From assembly GCF_030052815.1 (NCBI RefSeq), contig NC_079507.1:64807144-64871143 (forward strand): DNA of 64,000 nt, in the 5' to 3' direction. Within the stretch, counting starts at the first letter, position 1. Each line of letters begins with the position of its first letter. Origin of the DNA: Hevea brasiliensis. Lineage: Eukaryota > Streptophyta > Magnoliopsida > Malpighiales > Euphorbiaceae. Below are positions 1 through 11,404 of this stretch, in pieces. A program made the position numbers and the translations under genes. Under the pieces are notes generated by a model. The model had not been told where the DNA came from and did no database searches. It saw nothing but the letters and a program-made list of their open reading frames with translations.

Positions 1-1207
1 GTTAATATAATCACCATATCACCATTATCTTGATTTTTTTTTTTGGTAATAAATTAAATTCCAGGAAGAAACCTCTTGCTGCTCCTGTTTTTCCCACATG
101 CATCCAACACTTATGACTGCTAAAACAGTAAGCTAATGGCACCAGTAATACTTCTTTGCTGTTGGCCTGGAAGCAAACTTTGGGAATGGAAAATGCGGAC
201 TCGAAGTGATATGTCTTTAATTGCTGAACAAACCAAGCTTGGCAAACTTAAGTACCCTAGAATAATAACTTCTCAATAACACTAGTAGTAGATCTCTCAA
301 TAACAACAGAAAGCTCGACTCGATCCTTAAAAAAGCAGGTTTTGTTCCTAGGCCTAGCTCAATAGCAATGATAATAATAATAAATGCTAGTATTGTGAAG
401 GTTTTAAACTTGGACTTATCTAGTTAGAAGTGTGGTTGAATCAAGTATGATCAAGATAATAAACTATTTGAACTCATAAATCTATACTAAGATAATGCCA
501 TGTGAAATTCCCTTTTATAATATTATTACATGATATTTTCTTTCATACTATTATTATGTGATATTTTTTATTATATCTAGATTATAAATTATTTAATAAT
601 TACTTTATTAATACTATAACCAATAGCTATTATAAGGTAACTTATAATATATTAATGTATATGATTATATATATATTTATATCTATATTATATATATACA
701 TAGATTTTAATTATTTCTATTATGAAATCTTTTTTTAGAGATAAAAATAATAAAAATAAATTTAAAATATTATATTATTTTTATATATTAAAATTAAAAA
801 ATATATAAATTAAAATTATTAATAGTCACCCGTATTAATATAGACAATTTCTTAATTTAATTATAAAATAAGACGCTTAAAACTCAAATTAAATTGATCA
901 AAATTTTATTTTTTATGTTTAAAGCCAACTCGCTGTATTTCTGATCTTGACTTCGATTTTGCTAGATCATTATTAAAATTATTTATTAAATTAATATTTA
1001 AATAAACTTAAGTTAATTTGAGCTTGAGCTAGAATATATAAACATTAAATATTACATATAAAATATATTTTAAATTATGTAAAAAATTTAAAATATTTAA
1101 ATAAACTAGTTAGTAAGATAGGCAACTTTGGTCTCTTTCAAGAGACTTGGATCAAGTAACACTAAACAATCCCTTCGGTCTCGAATTTTAAAGTAGTTAT
1201 AGTTAAG
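1..1207. other. AT-rich non-coding DNA at left edge
   Basis: No coding segment can be supported here. The sequence is strongly AT-rich, with long runs of A/T between about 480 and 1110. If the MATE exon at 2679-2990 belongs to an intact gene, this stretch would lie inside its first intron, because no match to the large second MATE exon is visible between position 1 and 2678. Confidence 0.5.
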
Positions 1208-1716
1208 GAATGAGTATTTGGTTAATCGAATTAAATCAAATTAAATTTTTAATTAATCAAATTATTAATCAATTTTAAATTATTAATCAAATGGAATAAA
1301 GAAAATTAAAATAAATCAAAATAAAAAATATTCAATCAATTATCGATTATATCTGAATTAATTGAAAAAATAAAATATATATTTTATATAATCAGTTAAT
1401 TAATTAAATATTAAAAAATATATATTTATAATTTTTTATTTATAAAAAATAATAAGTATGATTTAATATTAATAAGAAGATAATTATAAGTTAAATATTA
1501 TTATAAAATAAAAAATAATAATTATAAATAATATTATTAATAAATTAAAATTAATATATTAATTAATAAAAATTTAATTATTTTAATTAATTTTTAAATT
1601 AATAATAATAAATTAAAAATTTTAATTATTACTAACTAAAAATAATCAAATCAAATTTATTCTTACTAGAATAATTAAATTTTTTTGGTTTGGTAACAAC
1701 CGAATAATGCTCACTT
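1208..1716. mobile_element. Decayed foldback element related to the neighbouring MITE
   Basis: The left end reads TGAGTATTTGGTTAATCG. The right end, read on the minus strand, is GTGAGCATTATTCGG. These resemble the ends of the better preserved element at 1751-2291, and the interior is likewise AT-rich with repeated short motifs of the AATCAAATTA type. No target-site duplication could be assigned, so the borders are approximate. It is probably an older copy of the same family standing next to the younger one; chance similarity in AT-rich DNA is the alternative. Confidence 0.4.
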
Positions 1717-1750
1717 CCAGCTAGCAAAACACTCTTGTAATAGGCCAGCC

Positions 1751-2291
1751 TAGAGGTGAGCATTCAGTTCAAATCGAATCGAACCGAATTAAATTACCAA
1801 AATTGAATTATTATATTTTAGAACCAAACTGAACTGAGATAAATAAAAAATCAAATCAAACTGAACCGCTTTATTTCAGTTCGATTTGATTCAAACCAAT
1901 CGGTTCCAAATTTTGTTTATTTTTTAATTTAGACTTGATTTTCAAGTTATATAATTTGATTTTAACCTTAGTTTGAACCTAATAACCATTAATCAATGAA
2001 ATTAAGCAATATATATATATATATATATATATAATTACATATAATTCATAAATTTCCTATAAAAATAAATTAATTCAAAAATAAAAAATACTATTCGGTT
2101 CGATTTGGTTCAAATCGATTTTTTTTTCCAAAATTAAATCAAACCGAAATAATAAATTTTTAAAATATAAAATCGAACCGAACCAAATTATATTAAAAAC
2201 TGAACTAAATTATATTAAAAACCAAACTGAATTATCCAATTAAGGTAGTTCGGTTCGATTTTTCAGTGTAAACCGAATAGTGCTCACCCTG
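1751..2291. mobile_element. hAT-like MITE with 8-bp target duplication
   Basis: The element begins TAGAGGTGAGCA and ends, on the opposite strand, CAGGGTGAGCA. These are imperfect terminal inverted repeats of the kind seen in hAT elements. Beyond the termini the two halves are complementary over longer stretches of alternating GGTTCGATTT/AAATCGAACC motifs, so the unit could fold back on itself. It is flanked by GGCCAGCC at 1743-1750 and GGGCAGCC at 2292-2299, an 8-bp direct repeat with one mismatch, the length typical of hAT insertions. It has no coding capacity. An (AT)12 run sits inside it at 2009-2032. The superfamily call is an inference from duplication length and end sequence. Confidence 0.6.
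2009..2032. repeat. (AT)12 microsatellite inside the MITE
   Basis: An uninterrupted AT dinucleotide run lies near the middle of the foldback element at 1751-2291. Confidence 0.9.
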
Positions 2292-2678
2292 GGGCAGCCC
2301 ACTGTTTGGCTAATCAGAGATGGTTCCTTTTCCTTGTAACTTTGCAGCTCAAGTAAAACAGTCTAAAATAATAGTATCAAATTAAGGAATTAGGCGAAAC
2401 TCCGACCAGCGGGTGTGAAAATCCAATGCCGGAAGTCGGAACTCGAATGGGCCCAAAAACTAATCAAGTCGGAAATAGTAAAAATAGTCCTGCGCTACAG
2501 GGAGAGCCCTAGATTCATTTCTTCAAATACGTGTTGATCACAAACAGCTTATTAGCAATTGAATCTTACTTCTCAATTATGAGTCTTAGCTAACAGGCAA
2601 AGGGCAAGAACCGAATACTTCTATTAAGGGAAAACGTGAAAGATAAATTAATAAAAAAGATAAGATTGAATGAATTAC

Positions 2679-2990
2679 CAAGAAGGCAAAGCCAGTGACG
2701 CTGGCCCAGGAATTGGCGAGAGTGGCGCCAGCAAGCTCAAGCTCACCAAGGTGGCCAGCAAACATGACCGAAACTAAAGGTATCAAATAGTAGAAAACAT
2801 TAGTAAGAATCATGGGTAGGGAAAAAAAGATTTGTTTCTTGGCCTCCTCCACATCTAACACCTTCTTCCACCAGAACTTTCTCCTGCTTTCTTCTTTCTC
2901 CTCTTTTTTTCCACCGCCATCTAACCTTGCGTTTGACAACAATTGGATCTGCTCCTCCCTTGGCTGCTGCTGCTTGTTGTCCATCTTCAT
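2679..2990 (-). CDS. MATE/DETOXIFICATION efflux transporter, exon 1 only (partial)
   Basis: This is a 104-codon first exon. The N-terminal ~45 residues are hydrophilic and charged ([19 protein letters not shown]). Then comes the start of a MATE domain: [15 protein letters not shown], a first membrane helix around [18 protein letters not shown], then [16 protein letters not shown] and [12 protein letters not shown] proteins export organic cations, flavonoids or metabolites in exchange for H+ or Na+ at the plasma or vacuolar membrane. The exon stops after GFAFL at a GTAATT donor, where plant DTX genes of this clade commonly have their first intron. The start chosen is the first of two close Met codons (MKMDN); the second is two codons later. 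The frame is open further upstream. No later MATE exon is present down to position 1, so the gene continues outside the window or has lost its body. Confidence 0.65.
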
Positions 2991-4639
2991 CTCTATATTA
3001 CTCTTGATCGGAGGCCGAAGCACTGCGATGAACCTTACACCAATGATAAGCCCAGAATGGTGAGAAATTGAGAATACAAAGCGGCTACTCAACTAGGCCG
3101 TTTTCTAATAAGATGAGATCTCACGTTTTTCTTAAAAAAAATATTTATTTTATTATATTTAAAATTTTGACTGTTCAACTAGTGGAGTCCATGAATCACG
3201 GAAAACAGGATTTCTGTACTCGACCATATAGTAGTATATACACATATGTTTTTAAAATCATATTTATTTTATAGTACAATTGACTTTCGATAGAAAAAAA
3301 TTACATCGATCCCCATCCCAATTAAACAACTTTAATTGAGCAGCCGTACTACATGTGGTTGTCATATTGACATGACATGGTGTCTGATACGTAAAATCAT
3401 CACAGGCCCACAAGGAATCCGTATTGGTTCCGTCAATAGGTCCCATTTGTATAATAAATTTATCATTATAATTATTAATTATGATAAATTTTATATAAAT
3501 TTTATTATAATTAATAATTATAATAAAAATATTATATATACATTAATTTTATTAAATAAAAATTTCACTGCTGCAATTAGCTCCTTTTATCAGGAAAAAC
3601 TCATTCTAAATATGCACCAATTTTTTTTGTCAAGTAAATATGCAACGATATAAGAACAATAGAATATAAAATTATAACTGAAAATTTTCATTTATTGTGG
3701 GCGCCTGGTCATCACTCTCTCTCCTAACTAATTTATTTCCCTCTCTCTCTTGCCTTTTTCTATCATTATGAGTGATAAATGCTATCAAAACAACTTTTTT
3801 TGTTTTTTATAAGTACAATAAGCGGAGAAGACAAATTTAAAAAAGAAAAAATCTATTAATCCTGTAGAGCGGAAGAGAGACAAAGTTAACTGAGTATATT
3901 TGGTTAGATAATTTGGTATATTTAGTTAGATATGAACTGGAATTAAAAAAAAAATTATAATGAAGATTTGATGTAAAGATAGTTAAAAATACAATGTACA
4001 TAAGAAGTCTGCATAGCCCTACAAAAATAAAATCCATAAAGCCACACAAAGCAAAACCTTTGAAGCAATGCCTCTCCTTTCCTTTGTCTCCATAACAAGC
4101 CCAACCCATCTAATAAAACCCATAATGAAATCAAATAAAGTCATCACCAGCTCAAAAGACTTTCCGTGAGGACTCTTTTAAATTTAATCCCATGAAACGA
4201 GTTCTGTTTATAACTGCTGTGATCGCAACTTCAATGATATTTCTTCAATGAATTAATTATATCTTTCGGAAGAAAAAAAATAATTATGATTATGATGATA
4301 TTGATATCCATTACTCGAAGTTGGAGAAGCTAGGGATTGGCGATGGGAAATTAAATATGATAATGAGTGTTACGATGCTTGCCACGAGGAATGCATGAGT
4401 TTTGAAGACGTTTCCACGCCTTTCAATTAAGGACAAATGCACACCAATATGCCATGCCGTGGCGTGGCGTGGCGTGGAGGGACAGATGCACTGCTGCGTC
4501 ATTACCAATATATATATATTTTTTTTTTCTTCATAGTTTGTGACTGTGCATTTCCATTTTATGCCCAGGAGAAAGAGCCATTTTTTCTTAATTTTACAAA
4601 ATAGTAGACATATCATTAATGGGCTGAAGAGTAAAATCA

Positions 4640-4900
4640 GGGTTCAAGGCCCGGTTACCGAAAAGGATCCAAATCTAACCAACCACCCAAGTTAAAAAAA
4701 AAAAAAAAAAAGGGGCCAGCCCAAGGCTCCAACCATTGAAACCCTAGAGCAAGAGGTGGCGTCGCGGGCGGACTTCGACCCGAATAGCAAAGGAAGCCAC
4801 GAGAGCAAAACCCTCCGCAGCACCGAGCCAAACGACGGCCAGTAACGACTTCACAGTTCACACGCAGGAAGCACAAGTATGGAAGGTCTGTCCACCAGAA
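4640..4900. other. Unassigned GC-rich island with A-tract
   Basis: About 260 bases are clearly richer in G+C than the DNA on either side. They include an 18-base A run at about 4694-4711 and the motif AAACCCTAG, which is common in plant 5' leaders. Open frames occur on both strands, but none resembles a protein I recognise. It could be a retro-inserted transcript fragment, an old transposon end or a small leader exon; the sequence does not decide. Confidence 0.3.
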
Positions 4901-5993
4901 TCCTTCCCCTGGACAAAGAACTTTTACTCTATATATTATATTTTTATGGAAAAAGGCTTCTCCAATCCTAAACATGAAATACAAGCCAATGGAAACTATG
5001 CTTGTTTTCATGGCTTTCATCTGTGTTTATTTGTCTTCTCGGCGAAAAAAATATTAAAAAGAAAAAAAGAAATTACAGCATATTGTCAAAATAGATGGAT
5101 TTTTAAAATGATTTATTTTTATTATGATTTATTATAAATAAGAATAATGATAAATGAAACATGAATGAATTATTGTTTCAGTTGTCCTTGCACTTTTTTG
5201 ATTTGGGCAGTTTTTCTTTAAAGATAAAATATCATGTATATGATTTTCAAATTTTTTTTTATTACAGCGTATACACTTAATTACTAATCTCATCATATAA
5301 TTATTAATATTAAATTATTCATAAAATTTTAAATGAATATATTAATTCTTTTTCGTCAAAACTTCCTATTAGTTACACATCAACTCACCAAACTCATCGC
5401 TTATATTTTTCTTTATTTTTAAAAAAATATAAAGGTCTCATTATTAAATGAAAAGAATTGTTTCTTATTATATAACTCACAGTAATTTTTAATTTCTTAT
5501 GTTTTATAATAAAAATTACTTTTATAAAAAATTATTTTAATTACGATTCAATTAAGGGTTAAGCAAATACCAGAAATTCAAATTTGGTGTCCAAAATTGA
5601 GGCCATAATCAAGGCTGTTGATTTTACCACATCCTCAAAGTTTTTGTGTGCTATTATGACATCTGCTAAATTATTTTAAGCAAAATTAAAATCAAGTGAT
5701 TGATAAAATTATTGCCTAACTCGTTCATTTGTTCTTATGATTAAAGATATATTATTTATTTTGCATTTTACTATTCAGCTCTTCGACTAAAATCGATTAC
5801 CATAAAACCCCTGCAATTCAATTTGATCGCCCATAAGCTCTTGTTTCAAATATAAATTTATATTACAAAAACAAGGACAGAATAACTCAAATTTAAGACT
5901 TCGTCAAATTAAAGTGCATGCCCTCATTCTTACGCCGGCCATTATAATATAATTGATTGGAAGCTAATCTCCCGACGAAATTTACCGTGAGAG

Positions 5994-5996
<3 letters not shown>

Positions 5997-6060
<64 letters not shown>
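5997..6060. repeat. (AT)32 microsatellite
   Basis: A perfect AT dinucleotide run of 64 bases lies about 410 bases upstream of the phytocyanin start codon. Apparent Tyr-Ile repeat proteins read through it on both strands are artefacts of the repeat. Confidence 0.95.
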
Positions 6061-6065
<5 letters not shown>

Positions 6066-6403
6066 CAGTTGATGTTGCTATCTATGATGGGGTGCCCCGG
6101 AAAAAAAACTATCACCAAATTTACTTTTTGTTTCCCACTGATTACCAAAAGTTAAGGCAACTTGAGAAAAAGGCGACAGCTTTAATGGGGGTAAACATTT
6201 TACTTTGTATCCATTAAACCAGCTTTTCCCTATTTCTTTCCTGGAGAATTCTTGAAGGTCTTCAACTTTCATGGAAAGTCCTATCATAATTCAACCCTTT
6301 CTTCATCAATATCACTAAGAAATCCCAAAAATCTTTTGCTTCCTAAATAGTACTCCAAATTACTATTTCTTTTTCCCTCTTCCTCTCACTCTCATTTTTT
6401 TCC

Positions 6404-6414
6404 CTATATATTAG
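6404..6414 (+). promoter_or_regulatory. Probable TATA box of the phytocyanin-like gene
   Basis: CTATATATTAG lies 58-68 bases before the ATG at 6472. It follows a pyrimidine-rich stretch at about 6364-6401 that resembles a plant Y patch. This spacing would put the transcription start near 6435-6445. Position and sequence are seen; function is inferred. Confidence 0.5.
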
Positions 6415-6471
6415 TGGTGATTTTAGGCATACATCAGTCCTTCCATTTCTCCGTTTAGCTTGTATTCCAAT

Positions 6472-7623
6472 ATGGCGTCTCAATTATATCCGTGCCTTTT
6501 CTTTTCTTTGTTTGCTTGCTTTTTCTTCTCTTGCTCAGTGGCGTACACCAATTTCTATGTGGGTGGCAAAAATGGTTGGGTTGTAAATCCTTCTGAGAAA
6601 TATAATGACTGGGCTGGGAGAAATAGATTCCAAGTTAATGACACTCTCAGTGAGTTTTTTTCTTTTTTTGATTTGTTTTGATTTTTTAATATTTGATTTC
6701 TTTGCTTCTTTTACTGATGTTCGATTTGATCTTTTGTAGTTTTTAAGTACAAAGAAGGAACAGACTCGGTGTTGCTTGTTAAGAAAGATGACTATTATAA
6801 TTGCAACACAAAAAATCCTCTCAAGACTCTGAAATCAGGCACCTCTGTTTTTCAACTTGATCACTCTGGTCCTTTCTTTTTTATTAGTGGAAAAAAAGAC
6901 AATTGTGAGAAGGAACAAAGATTGATCGTTGTAGTTATAGCTATTAGAACAAAATCAGTCCCACCAGTCTCTCAGCCTCCTATCATATACCCAAATGCGT
7001 CATCCCCAGTAGCTCACCCTCCATCTATTTCCCCTGCATCTCCATCACCCAAAACTCCATCATTGTCTCCGGTGCCTACAGTGTCCCCTGCTTCTCCATC
7101 GCCAATTGCCAAGACTCCCTCAGTGTCTCCATCACTGTCACCTGTTTCTCCATCGCCAATTGCCCCGACTCCCTCATTTGCTCCATCACCCAAATCTCCA
7201 TCCTCAGCTCCGGTACCTGTACCTACAGTGTCCCCTGTTTCTCCATCACCTAATGCCAACACTCCCTCTTTGGCTCCATCACCAGAGTCTAATACTCCAC
7301 AGACATCTCCAGTGAAGTCACCGTCTCCATCTCCTTCTGCAATATTACCAACATTATCTCCAACAGAGGCTCCTTCACCAGCAACTCAGGCACCAAACCC
7401 TCCATCTCCTGCAACTGCTCCTACTGCTGCCTCTCCAGCTCCGTCAGAAACATCCACACCTGAGCCAGCATCATCACCAGGCAACGATAATACTGGAAAC
7501 GTCAATGCTCCTGGTCCATCTCGTTCTGCTTCATGGGCTTTAACTCCTTCAATGATGATGTTGTTTGCGGTCTCTTTTGTTGTCAGTGTTACTATTTGTG
7601 CATCTCCTCGGGGAGTCTATTGA
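6472..7623 (+). CDS. Early nodulin-like protein (phytocyanin domain, AGP-like, GPI-anchor candidate)
   Basis: Two exons, 6472-6649 and 6740-7623 (GTGAGT donor, TTTTGTAG acceptor), encode 353 aa. A signal peptide spans about residues 1-24, with cleavage expected before YTNFYVGG. A phytocyanin domain follows (about 25-129) with the expected disulphide cysteines C81 and C115. The copper-binding histidines of true plastocyanin-like proteins are absent: Asn51 occupies the first His region and the second reads GPFFFISG. It should therefore not bind copper in the classical way, as is normal for ENODL proteins. Residues ~133-320 are Pro/Ser/Thr/Ala-rich with repeated SPxP and PSPSP motifs suited to hydroxyproline O-glycosylation. 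A hydrophobic C-terminus (about 325-350) fits a GPI-anchor signal. Such proteins act at the outer plasma-membrane face in reproduction, nodulation and wall signalling. The start is the first ATG; the upstream in-frame codon is TTG. Confidence 0.9.
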
Positions 7624-9689
7624 ATAATCTGATAATGGGTTTGATTTGGATTTTTTTAATAGTTTTGTTAGAATTTCTCAGTTAATTTTTTTTTTTTAAA
7701 TATGGTTTTAATATCACTGCAGACCTTTGTTTAATGGTTTGATTTATTTTAATTTATGTTAATGACATATCTTGATATTCTTAAAATATTTGTGCACTTG
7801 TTTATTTATTTTTTCCTTTGGATTTATATGAGAAAATTCTTTTTTTGATGATCTCTTATTTCATATTGCAAAATTCTATTAAAATTTCTTCAATCACTAA
7901 TCTGCAGAGCAAATGAGATTATAATATCTGTCATTGCCATATCAAAAGATGCAATTTCTTTATTGCTAAGATTTTTAGATAATCCCATCTATAAATTAAA
8001 TTATTTATATATAATTATATAAATCAATTAAAATTAAATTATATTAGAAGTTGTTTTTGCGCGTAACAAATTAAGCTTTGCCCAAATTGAGTGGTATTCT
8101 TGCTAATGGAAACCCAGTTGGCATTCCTCTCATAGAAGATATTCTTTCCCATTTTTAATCATGTATTAATTACAAAATCAAGTGAATCATCACCCCCTTT
8201 TATAAGAAGTGATAAAATTCTCCATTTTTATTTTAACTTTATTTTTTTAAATATATAAATTACAAGTCTTGGCTAATTCTTGATCCATTACAAAATATTT
8301 AAATCCCTTTCTTTTCTTGGCTTGCACTTAATAATAGCTTATAATTAAATTTAAATACACCATAAGTTAAGTGCTCTTATAAACAAAAATACTTAATTTT
8401 CTTTTTTTATTATATGATCGGGAGCGTCAGATAATCCCTCCAATGCCCTCTTTACCATAAGAAAAGCTCAATTCAATGTGATTGAAATAAGTAGCTGCAA
8501 TTGTACAATGTCATTGCCGATGTGATGAATGGACGAGAATATTTTATTTTTCTTTCACCAATCACTGTGATGATGGGTCGAATTAATTTTGTTTTCAAAT
8601 CAGCCTAGCAAATTCATTGTAGCTGCCAAGGATAGGCATTCAAATTTTCAAGGAAGGTCCACATCTAGAAACGCCTGAGGCTTGTGATCGACATGATATA
8701 ACTGATACTGCCCTCGATTGACTTGATTGGCCAGCATTAAAATTGCCTAATACACATCAATAATTGTCCTTAATTTGTAGCTGTAAGTTTGCCAAATGTG
8801 AAAGGAAGAACCCAGAAAATTAGCCAACCATCAAGATAAGAGTTCACATGTCATGTTCAAATTCATTAGTGTAACCTTCAAGATTTATTAAAATTATTAA
8901 ATTTTAATATAAAAAAATTAAACAATTGAAAAGTTCAATTCCTAAATTTTTCTATCTCTGAACCGACCTGCAATTACTTAATCATAATTCATTTGAAAAA
9001 AAAAAACAACCATCGCAATCGCTATGCATTACGTGTTAAAGTCTGTGTCTCACGTGGCAGCAAAAAACTGGACTTTTCAGTTAAAGGTCAAAAAGAAAGA
9101 GACCTTTTACATACAGAAACCGCCACGTAGCTTATGACAGGACAAAATTGGAACCTCAGACGTCAGTTATTTATCCACGTAGTCTCGCCACGTCTTACAT
9201 ACGACAAAGATTATCTGTCGGCCAGGAGTAAGTGTCGTTGGAGCAAATATTCAGTGACTTCACGCCTACAATGATAATATGATACCCACTCTGATTTTCC
9301 ATTAATCCCATAAAATAACAACAATGCTATTTAATAATATAGAATAATGGCATTTCAATATGTAGTCCCTCTCATAACCTAGCAATTTTGAACGATGTGT
9401 CGTTTTCTTTCACTATCATGAATTTAATTGGCTTTGTCGGCAGGTTCGGATTGGAATTTGATTGTTCAAAAATAAATAAGAATAGGGCTTTGATGTTTCT
9501 AATTTGATTTTCTCTATTGACTTTGCGCATAAACTCTTATTCAGTTTCTTACTAATAATCATAATTTGAGAAAATTATTCAATACATTGAGAGTACGTAG
9601 TCTTAATACTTTTTATATTTATATATTTATAAATTTTTCTATAAATTATAAGAGGAAAATATCATATTTATTTAAATAAAAAAATAACT

Positions 9690-10086
9690 CTACTATGTTT
9701 AGATGGGAGGAAAGAAAATAATAGAAAGGAAATAAAAGAATGTAATGATTAGAAAAAAAATAATTTTTTTATTTTATATTTAGATTAGGAGGGAAAATAT
9801 TAAGAGGAAAGTTGTTTTTTTAAAAAGTGAAATTACAATATTATCCTTAGACATTAAAAAAAAACCTATAAAATATAAAAATATTTTTATAATTTTAAAC
9901 ACTTTCCTCCCACTTTTCCCCCAATTTGAAGAGAAAATTGACTGAAATTCAACTATTATTTTTCTTTCAAAATTTTATTTTCTCCTTATTTTCTTCTCTA
10001 ACCAAACACAAGTGAATGAAAAATAAGATTATTTTCCTCTCAAATTTTCTTTCCTCCTTTATTTTTCATCAATCCAAACACAACCT
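9690..10086. mobile_element. Foldback MITE (imperfect ~400-bp palindrome)
   Basis: The left end contains TGTTTAGATGGGAGGAAAG. The right end, read on the opposite strand, contains TGTGTTTGGATTGATG followed by GGAGGAAAGAAAAT. A second, inner pair of similar motifs (TTTAGATTAGGAGGGAAAA on the left, TGTTTGGTTAGAGAAGAAAAT on the right, reversed) gives a nested arrangement. No coding capacity is seen. The exact target duplication could not be assigned, so the superfamily is left open. Confidence 0.5.
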
Positions 10087-11306
10087 AAAGGTATTTTATA
10101 ATTTCCCCACTAATAACAAAGTAAAAAAAAAAAAGATCTCTTAGGTATTGGTGGATTGGTAAGCTCACTTTAGAAACTTTAAATTATCAGAAAATATTAA
10201 AATTTTACTTGTTTAATTGGTTGTATATTTTGACCTTTTGAAAAGCTAAAGCTTTCATTTTCCTAATTGTATAGAAAATAACTTACCCAATTAAATTACT
10301 CATTGAGAAGTTTGTTTCTCAAAAAATTGGCCAACTGAACCAAATAAGTCATAGGATGTAGGCATTTAACTATTAGATATTAGAAAGAAACAATATTTTT
10401 CACAATTAAGACAAAATCTTTTAAGGTTTATTTTGAAAAAATCATTCATAACAAAACAAAAAAAAAACTGAATTTTTACACAATTATATTCTTCTGATTA
10501 AAAAAATTGAAATTTTACAAAAATTTAATTTAACTAATTTTAAAAGAAATAAAAATTATTTAAAAATAATATGATTATATAAGAATTAAATTAAATTAAA
10601 ATTTTTTTATAAATATTTTTTTCAAACAAAGTATTTATGTTTAGTAAAATTTTTATTTTTCTTTTAAAATAAAAATTTTTTAAGTTAATTTTTTTTTTAC
10701 TATTAAGTTTTTAAATATAAAAATGAATAAAAACGAAATCTATTGAATTGAATTCTTATAAAAAGTTAATTTCCCAGCTAATTTCTCAAATATTAAAAAA
10801 ATTACAATTGATTAATTAGATATAATGTACGAAAGAATTTAAAATATGAAATTTAAATTTGATAAAAATATATATTCTGAGTCATAATATATATTGGACT
10901 TATAAATATAAATAACATCTTATTTGAGTGAGACTTTAAAAATAATTTATAAAACGGCGTTATTTCTAATTCACTCCAAAAATTCTTAACAAATAAAATG
11001 ATATTATTTGAAATTTACAATTTATTAATAAATTATAATAAAATTAAATCTAAATCCTCTGATTTTAAATTTTAGTATTCAAACATAGCACAACAATTGA
11101 TGGTTCTGTTTGTCGTAGCAAATTTTAAATTGAATTCCCAACTAATAAATCATAAAGTCTAATAATTACTTTGTGCAAAAAACTCCTTAGGAAAGAAAAT
11201 ATACTGAAGAAATATTGATTGTACGTCTTAATTCATCGACATACATCCAACAATAAGGTGAAGCTACGACACAAGTACAAAAAAAAATATAGATGTGTGC
11301 ATGAGT

Positions 11307-11329
11307 GAGAGAGAGAGAGAGAGAGAGAG
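11307..11329. repeat. (GA)n microsatellite
   Basis: A GA dinucleotide run lies in the 3' flank of the DnaJ-related gene, about 80 bases past its stop codon. A second, similar GA run is at 12664-12684 in that gene's last intron. Confidence 0.85.
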
Positions 11330-11404
11330 GAGAGGAAGGACTTGGGAGAACTGCAAATTATACACCAAAAGACACTACTGTGATGCAAAAATGGCTAACA
11401 CAAC

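Larger units (their letters stand above)
2991..6403. other. Intergenic region between MATE exon and phytocyanin gene
   Basis: No gene can be supported. It holds AT-rich DNA, a 5-bp tandem GTGGC repeat at about 4459-4477, a short GC-rich island at 4640-4900 and a long (AT)n run at 5997-6060 (the last two listed separately). The segment nearest 2991 would contain the MATE promoter and 5' leader, but I see no decisive element there. Confidence 0.6.
7624..11404. other. Intergenic region, AT-rich, with one MITE
   Basis: It contains the 3' flank of the phytocyanin gene and the 3' flank of the DnaJ-related gene. No gene is supported. Apart from the foldback element at 9690-10086 and a short GA run near the right end, I see only AT-rich unique-looking DNA. 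A moderately GC-richer patch at about 9030-9250 contains several ACGT cores (CCACGTAG, CACGTGGC, GCCACGT), which resemble bZIP-binding sites, but no gene start is adjacent. Confidence 0.5.

Noticed and set aside
4655..5020. 121-codon minus-strand open frame
   Set aside because: It runs through an 18-base T tract (poly-Phe) and the translation has no recognisable domain; described only as a GC-rich island.
5942..6217. Open frames encoding long Tyr-Ile repeats on both strands
   Set aside because: They are translations of the (AT)32 microsatellite at 5997-6060; no start context or family supports a protein.
7014..7315. Open frames on both strands overlapping the Pro-rich arm of the phytocyanin-like gene
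   Set aside because: They are shadows of the repetitive codon pattern (Gly/Asp-rich on the minus strand, His/Pro/Leu-rich in another plus frame).
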